The position numbers and the translations under genes were made by a program. The notes below the pieces were generated by a model, which was not told the origin of the DNA, did no database searches, and saw only the letters and a list, made by a program, of their open reading frames with translations. Shown here in pieces: positions 5,819-7,043 of a DNA stretch of 7,043 bases (positions within the stretch are counted from its first letter, which is position 1; each line of letters starts with the position of its first letter). Source of the stretch: Deltaproteobacteria bacterium (GTDB lineage: Bacteria; Bdellovibrionota_C; UBA2361; SZUA-149; JADYYL01); contig JADYYL010000090.1 in assembly GCA_020853655.1 (NCBI GenBank), positions 1 through 7,043 of the forward strand. Direction: 5' to 3'.

Positions 5819-6693
5819 TCACCAAAGCCCTTGAGCAGCTCGAGCTTTCGAAACTTCCGATCCTTGGTAAGGGGGTCTGGGGTGTCGTGTATGACTGTGG
5901 AGACGGAACAATCTTCAAGGTCACGAATCTTGGCGGCGGGGTAGGTAACGGGCGCGAAAAGATTGAACGGGAAGTCGCGGTTCTCAAATCACTCGCGGAG
6001 GTGTCATTCTCGTCGTTTGCGATTCCGAAACACCTCAACCATTTCGAGACAACCTCGCGTCATATCGTGCTTCAGATGACGAAGATTTCTGGAAGGCGGA
6101 TGTCGGCGTCGGAACTGAGTAGGCTCACGCCAGCGCAGCGGCACCTCATCTCCGCTTCACTGACAGCCGCATTGCTCGAATTGCATTCCGCCTTACGGCG
6201 AATTGAAGATCCCTCAATCCGGCGGATGGACGATATACTTCATGTCGTCGAATCCTCGAGATATCCATTTACGCCAGCGGACCTCGCACGGGTTGATCAA
6301 GCGATTCGACTGCTCGCCAAACGCGCGCTTCCCACGACGTTGATTCACGGTGATTTCAACATCTCAAACATCTTGCTGAACGAGTCGCTGCAGGTAACGG
6401 GCATCCTCGATTTCGCAGAGACATGCCTGGGTGAACTCGAGGATGACTTGGTATCATTGACGTCGGACCTGCCCGGACTAGAACATGCGCTCCTCGCCGC
6501 GTTCGATGCCGGATCGCGTCCGGTCGATCCGTTGAAATACAGCCTCGCCGCGGTGAAGCGAAATCTCATAGGTCTCGTCCTCCAGCGCTATCACTTACGC
6601 GCAGAGAGCGAAGCGTTGATCAGCGAGGAGCAACTCGATCGTGCGCTGCAAGCGGCTACGGCGCTCGAGCCGCTTCCGTTCGAACACCGATAG
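5815..6693 (+). CDS. APH-type phosphotransferase (aminoglycoside/choline kinase-like fold)
   Basis: The 292-residue protein has the kinase fold shared by aminoglycoside phosphotransferases, choline kinases and related small-molecule kinases. The N-lobe shows a Gly-rich loop GKGVWGVVY (18-26), Lys35 in IFKVT as the ATP-binding Lys, and REKIEREV (47-54) with a likely salt-bridge Glu. The C-lobe has the catalytic loop HGDFNISN (178-185), with Asp180 as base and Asn185, then ILDFAE with metal-binding Asp199. All key residues are present, so it is probably active. The Gly loop resembles that of protein kinases more than many APH enzymes, so the substrate could be a small molecule or, less likely, a protein. 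Nothing here shows antibiotic resistance. Length is typical for the family. The start rests on GAGGAA at 5801. Its 3' end overlaps the converging methyltransferase gene by 38 bases. Confidence 0.9.
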   Translation: MITKALEQLELSKLPILGKGVWGVVYDCGDGTIFKVTNLGGGVGNGREKIEREVAVLKSLAEVSFSSFAIPKHLNHFETTSRHIVLQMTKISGRRMSASELSRLTPAQRHLISASLTAALLELHSALRRIEDPSIRRMDDILHVVESSRYPFTPADLARVDQAIRLLAKRALPTTLIHGDFNISNILLNESLQVTGILDFAETCLGELEDDLVSLTSDLPGLEHALLAAFDAGSRPVDPLKYSLAAVKRNLIGLVLQRYHLRAESEALISEEQLDRALQAATALEPLPFEHR

Positions 6694-7042
6694 TACAGAG
6701 AACGCGGCACTCTGAGAGGTGTCCGGGATCTGAAAGCGCGCTCAGGAACTGGTGTTTGAAAGACTCGAAGCTGGTACCGAAGAAAGATTTCAATGCACCC
6801 ATTCTGTCGAAGCGTTCACTCCAGGCCCTTAATACATCGAGATCCGCCGGGCCGTTGAAAGAAAGTTCGCGATCGGGCAGTCCGTACTCGGTGACGGGGA
6901 ATCCGCATTCCGACAGAAGTCCGCTGAGTTCACGGCCTGCTTTGAAGTTGTATCGGTTGTGTAGGAACGCGTCGCGAGCAAAATCCTCGAGCTCGGCAGA
7001 GAGCTGCGGCGATAACGGCTCATGTCCAAAAAGATCGTCAAT
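6656..7042 (-). CDS. Probable SAM-dependent methyltransferase, C-terminal part only
   Basis: An uninterrupted frame enters from the right edge and runs 128 codons to a TAG at 6656-6658. It opens with IDDLFGHE, like the strand after motif III of class I methyltransferases, then a helical stretch and GRELSGLLSECGFPVTEYG, the usual helix-then-strand 'LL.e.GF.v' near the C-terminus. LRAWSERFDRMGALKSFFG and a final strand CRVLCTIGVR follow. The SAM-binding motif I is outside the window, so the assignment rests on the tail alone. The gene continues upstream beyond 7043; its start and substrate are unknown. Its last 38 bases overlap the end of the phosphotransferase gene on the other strand. An overlapping minus-strand frame at 6829-7041 is a shadow of this one. 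Confidence 0.55.
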   Translation of the reverse strand: MDDLFGHEPLSPQLSAELEDFARDAFLHNRYNFKAGRELSGLLSECGFPVTEYGLPDRELSFNGPADLDVLRAWSERFDRMGALKSFFGTSFESFKHQFLSALSDPGHLSECRVLCTIGVRTEAARAP

Positions 7043-7043
7043 C

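Noticed and set aside
6829..7041. Minus-strand 70-codon open frame at the right edge
   Set aside because: It overlaps the longer uninterrupted frame 6656-7042 whose sequence looks like a methyltransferase tail; this one is Ser/Arg-rich and without motifs.

Overview
This window is bacterial chromosomal DNA of moderately high GC. It is densely coded on both strands, with purine-rich ribosome binding sites before most starts. The phylum cannot be told from the sequence. No rRNA, tRNA, CRISPR array, insertion sequence, transposase, integrase or phage gene was found. Seven genes are supported. Two are cut by the window edges, three belong to recognisable enzyme superfamilies (histidine phosphatase, aldo/keto reductase, APH-type kinase), one is a probable methyltransferase tail, and three lack a recognised family, one of these with a zinc-protease motif.

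Layout, left to right. (1) 1-487, minus: histidine phosphatase, 3' end outside the window. (2) 488-896: 409-base divergent spacer with an extended -10 and two tandem TCGA-N4-TCGA dyads close to the phosphatase start. (3) 897-1862, plus: 321-residue protein of unknown family with an HExxH motif and a possible downstream Glu ligand. (4) 1863-2184: convergent spacer with no gene seen. (5) 2185-3177, minus: 330-residue, apparently helical protein of unknown family behind a strong ribosome binding site. (6) 3178-3506: divergent spacer with two separate inverted repeats, each close to one of the flanking starts. (7) 3507-4493, plus: complete aldo/keto reductase with an intact catalytic tetrad. (8) 4638-5630, plus: 330-residue protein of unknown family whose C-terminus faintly resembles DcrB/DUF1795 proteins. 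(9) 5815-6693, plus: APH-type phosphotransferase with an intact catalytic loop. (10) 6656-7042, minus: C-terminal 128 residues of a probable SAM-dependent methyltransferase, overlapping the phosphotransferase tail to tail by 38 bases.

The strand changes often, so most genes are probably separate transcription units. Only the three plus-strand genes from 3507 to 6693 could share a transcript, and gaps of 144 and 184 bases make even that uncertain. No single pathway links them. The most notable points are the orphan HExxH protein, the two other uncharacterised proteins, and the paired palindromes in the two divergent promoter regions. I do not see a clear multi-gene novel system.
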